DNA of 37,250 nucleotides from Paraglomus occultum (GCA_910592205.1 CAJVPJ010000179.1:1-37250); one strand, 5' to 3'; positions 21,642 through 35,048 are shown, counted from the first letter of the stretch. Numbers and translations: made by a program. The notes: generated by a model from the sequence alone, not told the origin.

Positions 21642-22524
21642 GTTTAATGGACTGTTGTTTATATCTTTTTTCTTGACGCAAGTCAGCAAGGACTTTCTTA
21701 TATACATATAAGTGTATATACATAATATACACACAAAAATATACATATGTACCGTCTGTGTTAGATAGAATAGTTTTGCTGCAATATTCAATTAGTCATT
21801 AACCCTCCCTTCTCATCAGTCTAAAAACAAAAATCTTATTTATCGAAATAATTATCTTTTTTTCTTTCTTTCTAAAAGCTTATTGCAGCCATTATAAGGT
21901 ATCCTTCTTTACAAAAATTAAGATGAATAGGAATCTTTCAAAAAATTCTCGCCAATACTTAATATCACTCTCGTATCGATGTCATCATCTTTATATTGAA
22001 AGCATAGCATCAATCATGAGAGCGTGAGTATCTTGCTTCATTACCAATGACACGAGCTGATTTTATTTTGTTAGGCAATATTTATCACGGGTATTTTTTA
22101 TCTTGTCGTTTTTTTTAACGGGTTTATGTGTACAAGTTGCCATGACTGCTCAACCATTGCAGCGATCCCTGCAAGATTATAATAGCTCACCGGACGATAG
22201 TCTTTGGGGTTTGTCGACCACCTACCGAAATTTTGAACCATTCAGAGTTGTGTAGTGTGGGATCGCGGTTCAGATCCGCATTTGTCGTCGCATTGAGGGA
22301 GCGTGGTTTGTTATGCCAAGTGCCTTTTTCTTTCTTTTTGGTGTCTGGAAATCTTTTGACACGTTCGACTATTGTGTAATTAAATGTCCAGCGACGTATT
22401 ACGTAAATTGGTGAAAATGAATGAAGATACATTTTTTTGGTGGAGAATATCTAATGCTATTACCTTACCCAACAATATATTATGTCACGTGTAATTATGT
22501 ACCATTAATTCAGACTAATTAATA

Positions 22525-22577
22525 ACGACTAATAATAATAATACCAATAATAAATAATAATAAATAATGATAATGAA
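22525..22577. repeat. AAT-type microsatellite
   Basis: Imperfect run of AAT/AATA units. Simple-sequence DNA. Confidence 0.6.
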
Positions 22578-23390
22578 CATGTGACATTCAATGGATCTTG
22601 GTAACAGTCAGGCGCGTTGTTCTTTGGTGAGGAAGAAACACAGTTCTTGTCATTTTGATGACAAGAAGATAACAGCAATCTTATCCTATTACTATCTCTG
22701 TTTTCGAAACGGACGATGGAAAAGTATACCACCTTTGAGAGTTAATTTGAACCTTGTATGCTATAACCTAATCTAACTAACGCCCTAAAATAATTAGCAA
22801 ACTCTCCGCGAGTGTTGATATTAAACCTCTCCGGACCCATATCCTAATAATATCATCCAACATATTGCCGGTCGCTTCAGCCATGCCAATAACCAGTTAT
22901 GTGAATATGCGTTAGGCGAACATAAACGCGCAACGTAATCGGCTCCTGATGAGCTTATTATAGAAATAACACGACCCTAAAAGGCTCTCTAACATCGATA
23001 TTAAAACAATTTGTCCTATAAAAAAAAAGCAAACGACATAGCCATTGAACTTTTATTTCTCACTACCATTACTGGTACTTTGTACTAGGACCATACATAC
23101 TTAATTAATAAAATTTTATAAAAATTATATGTAATCGATTTGTAGTGAACGAAAGAGTATAAAATGGATACAGAAAGCTCTTTATTTTTTCAAAAAAATT
23201 TTGTTGACTTGTGAAAAGCGAGACTAGACAACAGTATAAAACCCCTACTTTTTAATAGTCGGAGCAATATGCCGTATCAGTTATTAGTAAAATTATAATA
23301 AATGAATGCTGGAAAGTTAATCCGGATAAATTATTTCCGAGGAAATTTATTGGAACCGACTCATTTGAGATCCACCTGTACTCTGTAGAA

Positions 23391-23556
23391 CCATTTGAAA
23401 AGTAATTATGCCATAAACTTACGTATTTGATATTTACATGTTTTTTATTTTATTAGTAAGAAATATGTACTTTGTTCAGTAGTAAAAGCACAGTAAATCA
23501 GGGGGTCACCCATGTGTGCTGAATAAAGACCTCAAAACTCCATTTGAAAAGTAATT
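23391..23556. repeat. 17-nt direct repeat pair
   Basis: CCATTTGAAAAGTAATT occurs exactly at 23391-23407 and 23540-23556, with about 130 nt between copies. Flanks differ. It may mark the ends of an old insertion or a partial duplication. Confidence 0.5.
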
Positions 23557-23895
23557 GCTGATTTACCATAAGTTGTAGCGCCGAAACAAAAAAAGACTCG
23601 CCCAATCACCGATTAAAAGTTGGGTAACTGAAAATATCAAACCCAACACGCGTTCATGATTCACCACTTTGTCAATACGTGACGAGGTGTATCGAATAAG
23701 TGCCCCCCATGTAATACTCTCTGTGGTTCACTCATCGAGAATTTATCCAAGGTCAACGTGAAGAGTAAAAAGAAAAAGTTACATTCATATCATACCCACC
23801 ATGCTGTGATACGACAAACCCCTTCTATTCCTAACCTTGACCCGACTGTTGCTTGCGTGAACACAATGTGATTGCTAAACGGTAATAACGTTTAA

Positions 23896-23954
23896 CATAT
23901 GCTGACGTATGACATATATGTATGACATATAACATATGACGTATGACGTATGAC
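23896..23954. repeat. short tandem TATGAC cluster
   Basis: The core TATGAC recurs five times within about 55 bases, joined by ATATA or G and often read as GTATGACGTATGAC. Several junctions create TGACGTA, close to a bZIP/CRE-like core. It could be simple repeat expansion or a binding-site cluster. Confidence 0.5.
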
Positions 23955-24609
23955 AAACAAAATTTCGGTCATTACAACCATACTTTGTGTTATAAATATG
24001 ACGCTGTCAATTTCGGTAGTCACTCATGCATATTAATATGAGTTACGGGTGTGTGTAACTTGTAGCTACCACTTGGCCGAAACCCAGCATTAAGCTATGC
24101 TTCAAAACCTAATTAATTAATTAGAATCAACATGACAAAAACCTTGCTCGGTGACAGTCGCTGAATTATTCACGTAGTAGAAAAGAAATATGGCCCTATA
24201 AAATGTAAAATGGAGACATCCAAAACCTCCCGTTTGATGTTTTGAGTAAAAGATGACCAAATTACTGAAAGTGTTCAACAATTACGTTTTATCCAAGTAC
24301 ACGCCCACTTGAAAACCATTTCCAACAACGCGTACATAGTAAGAGATCGAAGGAAGAAGAAAAAAAAAAGAGAGAGACGATGAAGAGAAGAAAATGTTAT
24401 TAGCAATAACAATCCCGGGTCTGCACGGAATCCGAATGCATTTCGATCACGGGACACAGCCCAGTATTTGATGCTGGAATACAAAAAAGCCTCCGGTCGG
24501 GTTTTATACTGCATGTGCGGCCGTAATAACTTACAAGTTTACATTAAAAGCTTTAGAACGCGATAGAACTTGCAACAACTCACTCGAAATTAACTCATTC
24601 AACGACAGC

Positions 24610-25826
24610 ATGGGTAAGTATTATCGTTTCGTCAGATGCCTACACGAACGATCTGCGTGGTTCCAGAACAGCATATCTTCTAAGCTAACTTTAGCTTCCC
24701 GTTCGTAGGAGGCATGTTCAGCAGAGTCTTGGGAAAGTTGTGGGGTGAGAGGGAAGTTCGAATACTAATCTTGGGTTTAGATGGTGCCGGTAAGACGACA
24801 ATACTATACAGACTACAGGTGTGTCTTGGTTTTTACCTTTTCACGACAGCTGATCAGTGTGTTTTATTGGACGAGAGGAAATAAGCTATTTTATGTTCTT
24901 GTACTTGTAACAGATCGGTGAAGTTGTGACGACAATTCCGAGTGAGTAAAACTCGACTATTGAGTGGAATCGTTTGATATTTTACGTTTGAATTTTTGTT
25001 GACTCTATACGATTTCCCCCATCTTCTAGCCATCGGATTTAATGTCGAAACAGTCACATACAAGAATGTCAAATTTCAAGGTAGGCTGGTGAATACTGAA
25101 TATCGAAAGAGTGAATGCGAATCGTTTATTTGTTTCCGTCTGTGCATATCCATTGAATCATTATGTTTTTTATATCAATATATAGTTTGGGATCTTGGAG
25201 GTGAGGCTGGAAGCAAGTGTGTTTTTTTAATTGTGGCATGTTAAATGCACGTCAAAGCATACTGAATACAAAAGGTCGATTGTTACTTTTCTGTATGGAT
25301 TTTAGGACAAACAAGTATAAGGTATGCAAGTGGAGTTGATCTTTGTTCTATTAGCGGGTGTGATGTGGTATCTTTGACTAAAATTTCCTTTGTTCCGAAA
25401 AAGGCCCTATTGGCGATGTTACTACGCAAATACTGATGCAGTTATATACGTAGTAGATTCAGTGGATCGTGATCGTATTGCTACATCACGGGAGGAGTTA
25501 CATGCAATGCTTGAAGAGGAAGAATTAAGAGAGGCTGCACTATTAGTGTTTGCAAACAAACAAGATATGACCGGAGCTATGAGTGCGGCTGAAGTGTCCG
25601 ACTCGCTCGGATTGGGCACTCTAAAAAGTCGGCAGTGGTCCATATATAAAACGAGCGCTGTAAGAGGGGATGGTTTAAAAGAAGGACTCGATTGGTAAGA
25701 GATGAGATAATATTTTATGTTTTTATTATTTTTTTCTGCTTCATTGTAATTAATATGTACAACACTTTTGCGTTTTTTGTACAATGAAGGTTGGTGAATA
25801 TCATCCAGGGTTCTAGCAATAGTTGA
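24610..25826 (+). CDS. ARL1: ARF-like small GTPase ARL1
   Basis: Eight exons: 24610-24613, 24709-24818, 24914-24941, 25030-25080, 25186-25200, 25306-25321, 25404-25694 and 25790-25826. All phases fit and give 183 residues, the same length as yeast Arl1. The first coding exon is only 4 nt (ATG plus G), and exons 5 and 6 are 15 and 16 nt. Motifs: Gly2 for myristoylation ([14 protein letters not shown]), P-loop GLDGAGKTT, switch I PTIGFNVET, WDLGGQ, NKQD guanine motif in VFANKQDM, and the Arl1-like [23 protein letters not shown]1 works at the trans-Golgi, recruiting GRIP-domain golgins and acting in endosome-to-Golgi traffic. The tail after LDWL is short and differs from yeast. Confidence 0.97.
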
Positions 25827-25900
25827 TAATATCATAATAGGCTTTCTTTTTTTTTACAATCAATAATATTAATATACGCTGCACAAAGTAACTAGAGAAC

Positions 25901-25906
25901 AATAAA
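25901..25906 (+). terminator. possible poly(A) signal of ARL1
   Basis: AATAAA occurs 75 nt after the ARL1 stop, preceded by T-rich DNA. Well placed, but motif only. Confidence 0.45.
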
Positions 25907-28900
25907 GACATCGGCAGATGTCATGAATCATATAGAATTGATAGTTTATCATAACGAGAGAGAGAGTCCAATGTCGGGTGCCAATACATTACGTCAGAAG
26001 CCAAAATCGGTTTCGAACTTTTTATGTGGGGAAAGCCTATAGTAATAGTAACAGAGCTGATGTAAAGCTGCTGCGTAAGCTTCCGGTCTGTTGTTTCACC
26101 GAACGATGCTCCGTTTTGAGTCATGAGATTGTTTAAGAAAATCCTCTCATTATACAGAGATCAATCCCGGGAGAAGTGAATATTTGTTAAATAATTCATC
26201 TGTTTACGTGTCTAAGTAATCACGTGACCTAAGAGCTATTTCAATAAGAATGTTGTAGTAGAAAACTTGCAGTAACTTCTTTGAAGAATTAAATTCAATT
26301 GAAATTTCTTCAGGAAATTTGGTACATCAACGTTTTGGCATGTTTAAAACGAAAAGGGCCAATTTACCTCGGTGCTTATTGAAAGGAGTGCGCGTCGATT
26401 ACATTAAAATTTACCATCTTACAAACTATGCTCTGATCTTTAACTTATCGCTGACCATGACAAACCCAGGAACCAGCGGTTTGCTGAAGCAAAATAGATC
26501 AGACTGATGGTAAGGTTTTATGCAGTACTCACAGGTGCAGAAATGTTGTTGCAGGTTGCCAATTACAATAGATTGCTTTTTATGGTGAGCGATATAATTC
26601 CCCGTTCTCGGCATCAGGACGAAATGTCAGGTACTATGTTTCTCTACATATAATTGCTATGTAAGGTCGCATATAATTGAGTACGACTCTATTGTCAGGC
26701 TATACAAATCATGTGCTGAAGCTAGTTTCATCATGTAAATAGTAAGAATAGAGACGCGAATGCTACAAAAGAAGGGAGGCTGTACATTTATATGGCTAGC
26801 TATGCTTATTTACTACGGCAGAAATGTAAAGTACGAGCGTAGCTTTCGTTTCGGAACCATCTTATTTTGATATCGTAATCCTTGAACAAAAGACTTAAAT
26901 CCAAAATTTCGTCGATTTTCTCGTTTACGGTAATTTAAGCTGATATCAACGTATGCTATGACTTTTCGGTCTTATACGGCATTTAAATAACACACCTTTC
27001 TATGTTGGCACTAGTAATAATTAACACGACGACGACGACGACTCTTTTTACCTACGTATTGATTTGCAATACAATTAATATGGCATCGATTGTACTCATC
27101 GTAGCAATAACATTAAACAAACACAACAAACTTAAATCTTTAGTCAGTGAATGCATTGATATTTTTACATACAAGTTTTGCGCGCTTTCCATTTGACATT
27201 GTGTTTGGGTTATAAGGAACACTATTATAAGAAATAAAGTATCGCAAGATAGACGACTGGCCCCAGGTATAACCGTGCTAATTTAATTAACCAGGTCTGG
27301 CACGGCAGATTGCCAACTTTTCGCTCGCTCTTTGATAATCAGTTCTGACATGATCTCATTTATCGCCAACCCAAACGTGTATAGTAGTAGCGCATACATA
27401 CATCTCAACCTTGATGCTCATAATTGCAGCTCTTGGACTTTCATTTTATAAGACCATCGCACACGCATACACGATCTTTCGGTTGACGGCGACAAGTCTT
27501 CCAATCTTTGCGTCAGGCTTTTTTATCGTTGTTTATTCAACGGGGTTGTGCCAAATAATTATGGGATAGTATTTACAACCAGTTAGCGAAAAAAAAATCA
27601 TACTGCAATGATAAGATTTGCGAGAAAAGTGCGAGTATAACTTATGAGCACCCTGTTAAAGAGATTTGTCGTAAACGCTTTTAGACGTCTCGCGTAAAAC
27701 GAGGTTATCGACAATAGACTTGGATAAAATAAATACTAGTAGTTTAAAGCATACTCTATTTTCGGGATTAACCAATGAATCAAATCCGGAAATATGACAA
27801 AGAGCACACTTTTCCTTCTTTCTTCAAACAATGTACTCTGTAAAACATGCGCTGTTAGTTGACTAATCGATCGGGGAGACTCTGCGCAGCTCTTTGCTTG
27901 TAGACTAGACAACAGCCAAAAAGACAACGTTGTCATTGTATGGCAACGCGCCCCATATTTCACAGACTCGGAATGTCATTTTGTTCCATATCACATGCCC
28001 TCTCTTTGTTGAACAATCAAAATTCTTTTCTTCTTTGTCAAAGGATAAGTAATTAATTACATGTAATATTAAATTTTTATTATCAACACATTTTTGTGCA
28101 AGTGCAAAGTGGCCTTGCGTTTGACGCTTGGCTATTACTAGAATTAAGATGGATTCATGTGACCACCACTATATACTCTTTATTCCTTTAAACGGTTGGT
28201 TTTCTTGCGGGTTGGAATATTCTATCTATCCAATATGAATGCTTGACATCTTTTTTAACTATTTGTCATAGCATACGCTGACGCCCAGTCTCCATTCTTG
28301 GCGTCTTTTGGCTCTAAAGTCAAGGATTGGTTGCTTGCTTAACGTTTCACATAAATATCTCATTAATTAGTATCACGTTACTCAGTGTGAAGAATTTTCT
28401 AAATATAACTGTTTCGTTTTTGTAGCAAGTCTGGATCACATTAAGTAGCGATTAGCATTGTGCAGATTTTTAGTTTTCTCTTTGCAGAACTTGTGCATGA
28501 CTCTATTGCCGAGGGAATACAGTAACTAGGCAATTATATTCTTGTGTTATGTGTTGTAAGCTCGTCTGTATAATGAATTAATTGAACTGTCACACTCGAT
28601 GCTTTTATTATAATTAGACTTTTTATAGTATGAAGAACCATTAGCTCTGATATCCATTTGTATTACTATTTTAACCATGTCCGAATGTCTTGACGATTAC
28701 GAAACATTTGTACGATAACGCACATCCCATATAGAAAGTTGAATCTTACCGCATTAGACACAATTGACAATGAGTTTTCTGATTAGTAACAAAATTAGAA
28801 CTTGTCAGACGTCCTTGGTGCTTGTAATTACGTCAAATCTGACATTCTGTCTTTGGAACAAGTTACTTGTGTTGAGCTGGTACTTTGCGAGCAACGAAAG

Positions 28901-29860
28901 ATCTAATAATTCAAAAATTCAAGTTAAAGCAGCCAAAAACCGGTTTCGATGAGATAGAGATTGCAAAACGAATAAAAAGCACAATGTTTCAAAACAACCA
29001 ATCGATACAATTACGCATAGTGTTAGTCACGCCTCGTTGAAACAGGTCGAATGGCACGTATACAAATTGGTTTTCATTAAGAATCTTGCACAGCGACATA
29101 GCAAAATCCTCATTTGATTCCCTATATGATCTATTAATTAGAAAATTGTGTGTATCATCGTTCTGTACTTATATATTTAGAGCCTGCTTATATAAGATCC
29201 CTATAGTTAACCATATATATGCGTTTTTATAATCAATTTTCGATAGACGCGTCTCGACACGATACTCACTTCCATGATACGAGACTCACTTGATTGGACA
29301 CGATTAGTCAGTCATCAACCACTTTTTACTCGTTCTTCATACCACTAATTAAACGATCATACAACTAAAACTGCGTATAGTTGATGCGATCTCTTCATGA
29401 TTAGTTTGGCCTTCTCGCTAGCTTTCCAAAAATTAGAAAAAGAAAAGGCATTAATAGATCTAATAATGTTCAGTTCGAACAATGATATCAACCGGGGTTA
29501 TAGTTTTCTGTATTTATTAATATTGTGTTATACCACGTACAACACATAAAAAAACATAATCCATAAGACGTTTTATACAGTGAAAACGGTGTATTGTTAA
29601 ACTCTCTGTAAAAATCCAACCGTTTACGTTTATGAAAATCCTTACTTCTTTCATACCCAATGCTGATGGTATACCATATAGAACAAACAAGGTCAATCGA
29701 ATAAGCTAGAGCAAAAATATGTATTATTCTAAACAGAACGCCCGCAGGAGCTATCCTGCAATAAAAAATGTCCGCATACCTAATTAGAATAAGACATAAT
29801 TGTGGAGACTTTTCGCAGACTCGATTGGCGGTGCTTGTACGTAATTTGTTACAAGTATGC
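25907..29860. other. 4 kb gene-poor region between ARL1 and the cyclin gene
   Basis: No gene recognised. A 67-codon minus frame (25921-26124, containing PILASDVMYWHPTLDSLSRY) reads smoothly but has no known motif or splice context. A (CGA)n run lies at 27025-27042. The remainder is AT-rich with scattered short frames. Downstream of the cyclin stop, the minus strand has an AATAAA at 29513-29518 that might end its transcript. Confidence 0.4.
27025..27042. repeat. ACG/CGA trinucleotide microsatellite
   Basis: About six consecutive ACG units. Simple repeat. Confidence 0.7.
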
Positions 29861-31667
29861 TTAAATGACCATTGTTCGAAGGGTGTCACGAAATAACTCG
29901 ACACTTTGTTGATTCTCCTTTAGCCTAAAAGCATTAGCATTATCCATATCCGAACCAGAAATGGCCTGTATATGCGTGAGAAGTAGACTACTCCATCGTT
30001 TAAATACGTCTTCAGCAATAAAAAGCTTATAATCAATTAACCTCAAGAAAATGACCTCGTTTTCATTAATCTCTGCCAATGGTAATCCAGAGATTTTAGA
30101 CCAGGCTTTGTTTGAATAGTTCGAATCCTGTAAATACTTGGACGCTATGATCAATGCGGCCAGAAACATTCGGCGACCACACGTAGCTGGATCCGTATTG
30201 TGACTACTATCCTCAGAACCTTTGTCACCAGGTGTCGGAGGTCCACGAGGTTTAAGCGCACGTTGCTCAATCTGCTGCTTAATCCTGAATAGATAGAACA
30301 ATGCGGTCTGTAAAGTGGAATATGAAGTACGCGATCGGCGAAGTGTTTGTTGCAAAAATACCCGCATGGGAATTAGCCTCGCTCGTGGATTCACCGTAAA
30401 TTTACTCCAAACCACATCAATGATCAAAGCTGCTGTATCTATAAAAAATCGATCCATTAGCCTGCGTTCTCTTTCTCTCTTTTAACGCGTGAATTATAAT
30501 CGAATCCGGCCAATAGCTTTCCCAAAGGCTGATTATGATGAGCTGAAATAACTTACCGACGAGGTTCTCGACAAAGGCAGCCTTTCGATTCTTTTCACTG
30601 ATTAAAGACGGTATCATACGAAGGATGGGGTACTCTGTATTTTCATTGTTTTTCACTGTATTCGCAGCAGTTTCGTTGGCGATGGGCAACGAGCTTGATC
30701 TTGGAATAGCCATGGGTCTGAAAGGACCATTCTTATGAATTGAGTCTTTGGACGACGTTCTTGAACAATCACTGATATATCCTTGCTCATTCTCGAGTAA
30801 CAGTGGCTCAACATATCCCAACCCACTGTCATGACGGGGCCGTTTGCGACGCAATATATAAACCGGTTCATGCTTCGCGGAAACAACCTGCGTTCCCTCA
30901 CTCCCGATCCCCTCGTTGACGGATGGACAGGGCAATGACAACGAAGAGCTAAATGCATCAAACTCTCTGCTGGAGGTGTTCTGTCTGGAAATGGGTGATG
31001 GCGGCTGATATCCAGTCTGTTCTATTTGTAATGAGGAATACTGGACTGGCGACTGAACGAAAGGTTGCGAAGTAACGGAATACGAGGGGATGGTGAGTGG
31101 GGGTGGTATTATTCGTTGGTTTGACATTGACGACCTCGTGCTTTCTTCCGATGTATACATTAGGAGATCTGTCAAAAAAGATAGAGTGACTCTAGTAAAT
31201 GTGGTTCTTGAGTCATTTACTACTTTGGTGTTTCCATTGTGATTTGTTTTTGTATCTTTGTTTGTTTGTATATACTTTTTTTTTAAAACCGCGTTATATC
31301 ACGTACCCGTTTTCTTATAACATGGTCCAGTCATCTGTCTTAAACATCTGCGCTTCGATGGACTATCAACGATACTAAATGCACAATCTACCACAGATTT
31401 AAAAGGAGCATTGGTATAGTTCGTACACGCACTGTCGCTTTCCATATTGGTAACAGTTTCGGATACAAAGCTGCTATTGTTATTATTAATATAGTCGCTA
31501 TCAAGATTAGGTGAATACCCTCTATTACTATCAACTGGTGAGGGCTGGCCGAAAGTGGAATTTGGTTTAGTCAATAAGGACCTTCGCCACGGGCTGTTTC
31601 CAGCCACGTGTGCTGGAACGTGCTGTGATGATTCATTTTGATAATGTGCTGATTCTACTTCTATCAT
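29861..31667 (-). CDS. Pho80/PCL-type cyclin (Pho85 CDK partner)
   Basis: Three exons on the minus strand: 31667-31307, 31168-30557 and 30438-29861 (introns 138 and 118 nt); 516 residues. Residues 1-315 are Ser/Pro-rich and probably disordered, with many S/T-P sites and basic clusters SPSKRRCLR and RRKRPRHDSG (about 227) that could be nuclear signals. The cyclin domain begins at the second splice: AAFVENLV joins DTAALIIDVVWSKF. It includes MRVFLQQTLRRSRTSYSTLQ, MFLAALIIASKYLQDSNYSN, AWSKISGLPLAEINENEVIF and LRLIDYKLFIAEDVFKRW. These are hallmarks of the PF08613 family, whose members activate the Pho85/CDK5-like kinase in nutrient, polarity and cell-cycle control. An insertion (RGPPTPGDKGSED) splits helices in the domain, as in several PCLs. 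Which PCL class it belongs to cannot be told by eye. Confidence 0.93.
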
Positions 31668-34143
31668 TGTAATAGCCCTCGACAGAGAAGGTCAAAAACT
31701 CTCCAGGTTGAGTGAGTTGATGGTAACGAGAAGAATCGAGTTAAAGTGGGGTTGCAGTGTCTATCGGTTTATTTTCACGTGTGGAAATTTTGAACACAGT
31801 ACTAGATTATTTTTGCTCCGCTAACCGAGTTCAACAGGACGGTATAATAGATAACATTTTTCCAAAGTTAAGTCTTGGGGGGTTGAACGAAAGGCTCCAT
31901 CGTATATATTTGTTGTATGCTGCGGACTGCGCCAATGTTGTGCGATTTCCCGTGCAAGTGTTACACGTTCTCTAAGTTTGTCTAGGAGATGCAATTGTTA
32001 TCGTGTCAGCAGACATGCGCAGTTATCTGTGCAACACAAACCTATTGATTATTTAACTGTTCCCTACAAATTAGAAATTATCTGTTCGCCGTTTTGGAAG
32101 GATCTGCAGGCAGAAAATGGCATGCTTTTTACTCTATATTTTTGGTATTTCAAACGAGTGGGGTGACATTTTGGCGGTGGCGAGACTTCTACCTAGCCAA
32201 CATCGATGAAAATTGGCAGACGGGTTTGGGGGTATACATTTGGCATAGCCTCCTTTACTGGGCACAGTTTCGGCCGCCGCAGATGGAGTGTGTGGTGATG
32301 TTCGATTATGTGTCACATTACACAAATGCTGCGGGATAATTTGAGTCGTTGTCCGACATACAATAGTCGATACATAATTACTCCGTACTCCGAAATATAT
32401 TGGATACTACCCAGCCAAGACAATCATTTCAACGTATTCGGCTATTTTTTTTTGAGGCTGAGTTTCAAGACAAAGTAAAAAAAAAACTCACTGTCGCCCA
32501 TTTTATTTTGTTGTCTACAATTTGAACATTGTTCCTCGCCTATTCTGCCCATGTTAAATGGTTATTCACATAATGTGTCGACATAATGCCATACATCATA
32601 CGCCAAAGCGAACACAAGGGAGTGAGCTTTTTTTTTCGGAAGGTACCGTCACTCAACAAAGATATTATACTTCCCGTGCTGCCGTTTCAGAATAAACGCC
32701 ATGATGAAAATTTAAGGAAAATGGAATATGTTGGTTTTTAATAGACAGTTTGTCCTACGGAAACTTCCGCAGCGCTGCGTCTGAAGCCAGTTATTTAACG
32801 TGATCTTTCCTAATTCGGAACTTATCGTAATATCATGCATACGTTGCATGAAAACATTGAAATTAGGAAAGAGAAAAAAAAATGGTAAAAGAGATTTCTC
32901 ATCGAGTGAAGGACAATAGTGACACACTCCTAATAAATTGAAAAGGAAATAAAGCTACTAAAAGGATTGTATTGGAAAAGTATTGTACATTGGATACTCG
33001 TTTTCAATAAACCCATTGTATGTATGTATGTATGTATGAATGTATGTATATTTAAGTATTTCTGTATTTCTGTATGTATGTATATGTGTACGTATTGCTA
33101 TATGTATTTCTATATGTATTTCTATATGTATGTCTGTATTTCTGTCTGTATGTATGTACTAATATAATACTCTATTGACCGTTTTGATTATTGTTGATAT
33201 CATTTACCATTTGCATATGCATAATAGTGATAGTTCTTTCCGGTTTTGCTGAATGCAATGAGAATCCTTCAAACCCTGAACTTTCATTACCATTGCCTAT
33301 TTCTTCCATCTGTCTTGTAATCTTATTCTTTTATGTTATTTGAACTTGTGCTTCTGTCGCTCATTAGTACAAGTCCCGCAAATCGACTGAAAGATTGTAT
33401 TTAGAATACCGAACTTACTGCATTAGGTCAAAGTCGACTGGGCCGAAGCACTAGCGGAAGAAAAAAGCCGACATTTGTGATAGGAAGCAACAATACCATA
33501 GATGACATTGTTACCACAAAGTCGTTGAATAAAATGCAGGAGGGCGTTGAGGGGAGGAGGGGGGGAGGTCGAACCATGTCTAAATCTAACAACAATGGGT
33601 CTATATACATACATCTTTGATCTTTTGATGTCCAAAGGTGATGGCCGACATCATATGAATGGCTAGTACTAAAATTTGCCCAGTAAATAAAGATTTAAAA
33701 TCACGGATTCTATTTCAGATTATCAAACGCAACAGCATTCAATACGTTTTAAGCGGACCTAATCAAGGATAAGAAGATCTCATCCATTGTCGCCGAATTT
33801 ATATAGATCCGTATTTTGAGAACGTTGTTGATGAAACGAGAGTTCTTTGTGAGTGAATGGACATAATCCGTTAGTGAACACAATGTATCATTGACATTAT
33901 TATACAGAACAGTCTGTCGTCAATTTGCTGAATCGGGGTAATTATTGGACTTGTTGCAGCCCCCGTCATTGATAATTGTCACCGTATCGCGTTGCTCTTC
34001 CCGATTAGGGTCTCCCACCAAAAAGAAAGACTCCAAAATTTGTCATTCCTTGAAACAGAGAATTGTTGTAGCACATGCGGTCTTTCTTTAAACGTATCGT
34101 GAATGAAAAGTCATCCACAAAGGACATTTGACATTCAAGTCAC
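31668..34143. other. 2.5 kb upstream of the cyclin gene, no gene seen
   Basis: Presumed promoter of the minus-strand cyclin at its left edge. Overlapping frames at 32094-32339 show no recognisable content. A TATG/TATTTC microsatellite lies at 33017-33160, and a G-rich purine tract with a run of seven G at about 33539-33570. No recognisable gene on either strand. Confidence 0.4.
33017..33160. repeat. compound TATG / TATTTCTG microsatellite
   Basis: Tandem GTAT units pass into alternating (G/A)TATTTCTAT and GTATGTCTGT units over about 140 bases. Simple-sequence DNA. Confidence 0.75.
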
Positions 34144-35048
34144 TTAAGTATAATCGTCCTCACCGAAAAATGACATTTGGGTGGCAATGAATGATTCTTC
34201 TTGGTATTGTCGAAAAGAAACATGTATATACAAAAGCGTTTGTGGTCCAGTGACTTTAACCCATTCAGTACTTATGCCTGCTGCAGAACCGGTTTGATTC
34301 CCTTCTGCGATACTATTCATCGCCATCATGATCGTAAGCTGACATTGAAACCCATGGTTATTGTCGCTGAACATCACAAAACCATCAGAACGTTTCATAT
34401 TCTGTACCACTGCACTGTTATCATCTTTGGGTAACAGTGAATGAACGTCCTGACTACCATGCTACCCAAATAAATATGCTGATACTCGAAATAACTGTCT
34501 TTTACTGTTTCAATGCTAACACATGCTGTAGACACTATCGCCTATCAAGTAATCAACAAAGTCGACGATTGCGCGTAAAGTGGAGGTCAAAATTGAAGCG
34601 CGTCTTTAAAGGTACGTTCAAGAATTTGTCCAATTCGGGAATCGTTCGCAACCCGTTCAATGATTGCTTTCTTTCGTTAATAAGACTTTCAAAGATCGAA
34701 CGATCATTCACGTATTGCGTGATGGACTGAGAAGAGAACACGAACCTTTTAACACAGAATTCTACAAGTATGCGAAATGCGAATCAATTAGACTATACAT
34801 GTTAAAACTGACTATCATGCCGCTGAAATCTACAGGCTGTATACAAATCTTCCGAAAATACCGGCGATTGAACAAGTCCTTGTATGGCCCTGCCCTGTCT
34901 GCCTTAATCGATTATGTATGCGTGGCATCATTATTATAGTAACGACGAATGGTATACATCCTTTCAAATCATGGGACAACCAACCCTTAACATGATGTGG
35001 ATGGAACAGGTAACATCCTTTATTGTGATCGGGTATTGATTTACGCAT
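34144..35048 (-). CDS. possible three-exon protein, family unknown
   Basis: A phase-consistent minus-strand model: exon 1 35048-34845 (ATG start, donor gtatac), exon 2 34726-34616 (strong acceptor ttctcttctcag, donor gtacct), exon 3 34461-34144 (acceptor gggtag, stop TAA). All junctions are phase 0, giving 210 residues. Recognisable only as protein-like text, for example GCYLFHPHHVKGWLSHDL, ESLINERKQSLNGLRTIPEL and GFVMFSDNNHGFQCQLTIMM. The frame of exon 1 stays open upstream to about 35110, so the true start could be further up. No domain recognised; one short hydrophobic stretch (CIPFVVTIIMMP). Open frames of this size occur by chance in such DNA, so the matching splice phases are the main support. 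Confidence 0.33.

Larger units (their letters stand above)
21642..24609. other. 3 kb gene-poor region upstream of ARL1
   Basis: No gene recognised. Contents: an AAT-rich simple repeat (about 22525-22577), a 17-nt direct repeat CCATTTGAAAAGTAATT at 23391 and 23540, a TATGAC repeat cluster (23896-23954), and a purine tract (about 24345-24395). Short open frames show nothing recognisable. Confidence 0.45.

Noticed and set aside
22240-22300. GGTTCAGATCC, resembling a tRNA B box
   Set aside because: The T-loop would have G at position 58 instead of the invariant A, and no acceptor stem or anticodon arm could be built around it.
25921-26124. 67-codon minus-strand frame with smooth composition
   Set aside because: Gave a vague sense of a repeated fungal sequence, but no motif can be named and no start or splice evidence exists.
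29488-29904. 138-codon minus-strand frame downstream of the cyclin
   Set aside because: It overlaps the cyclin end in another frame, has no motif, and probably lies in the 3' untranslated region.
32094-32339. Plus-strand frame with WRWRDFYLANIDENW-like text
   Set aside because: An equally long minus frame covers the same bases and neither has a start or splice context; not supported.
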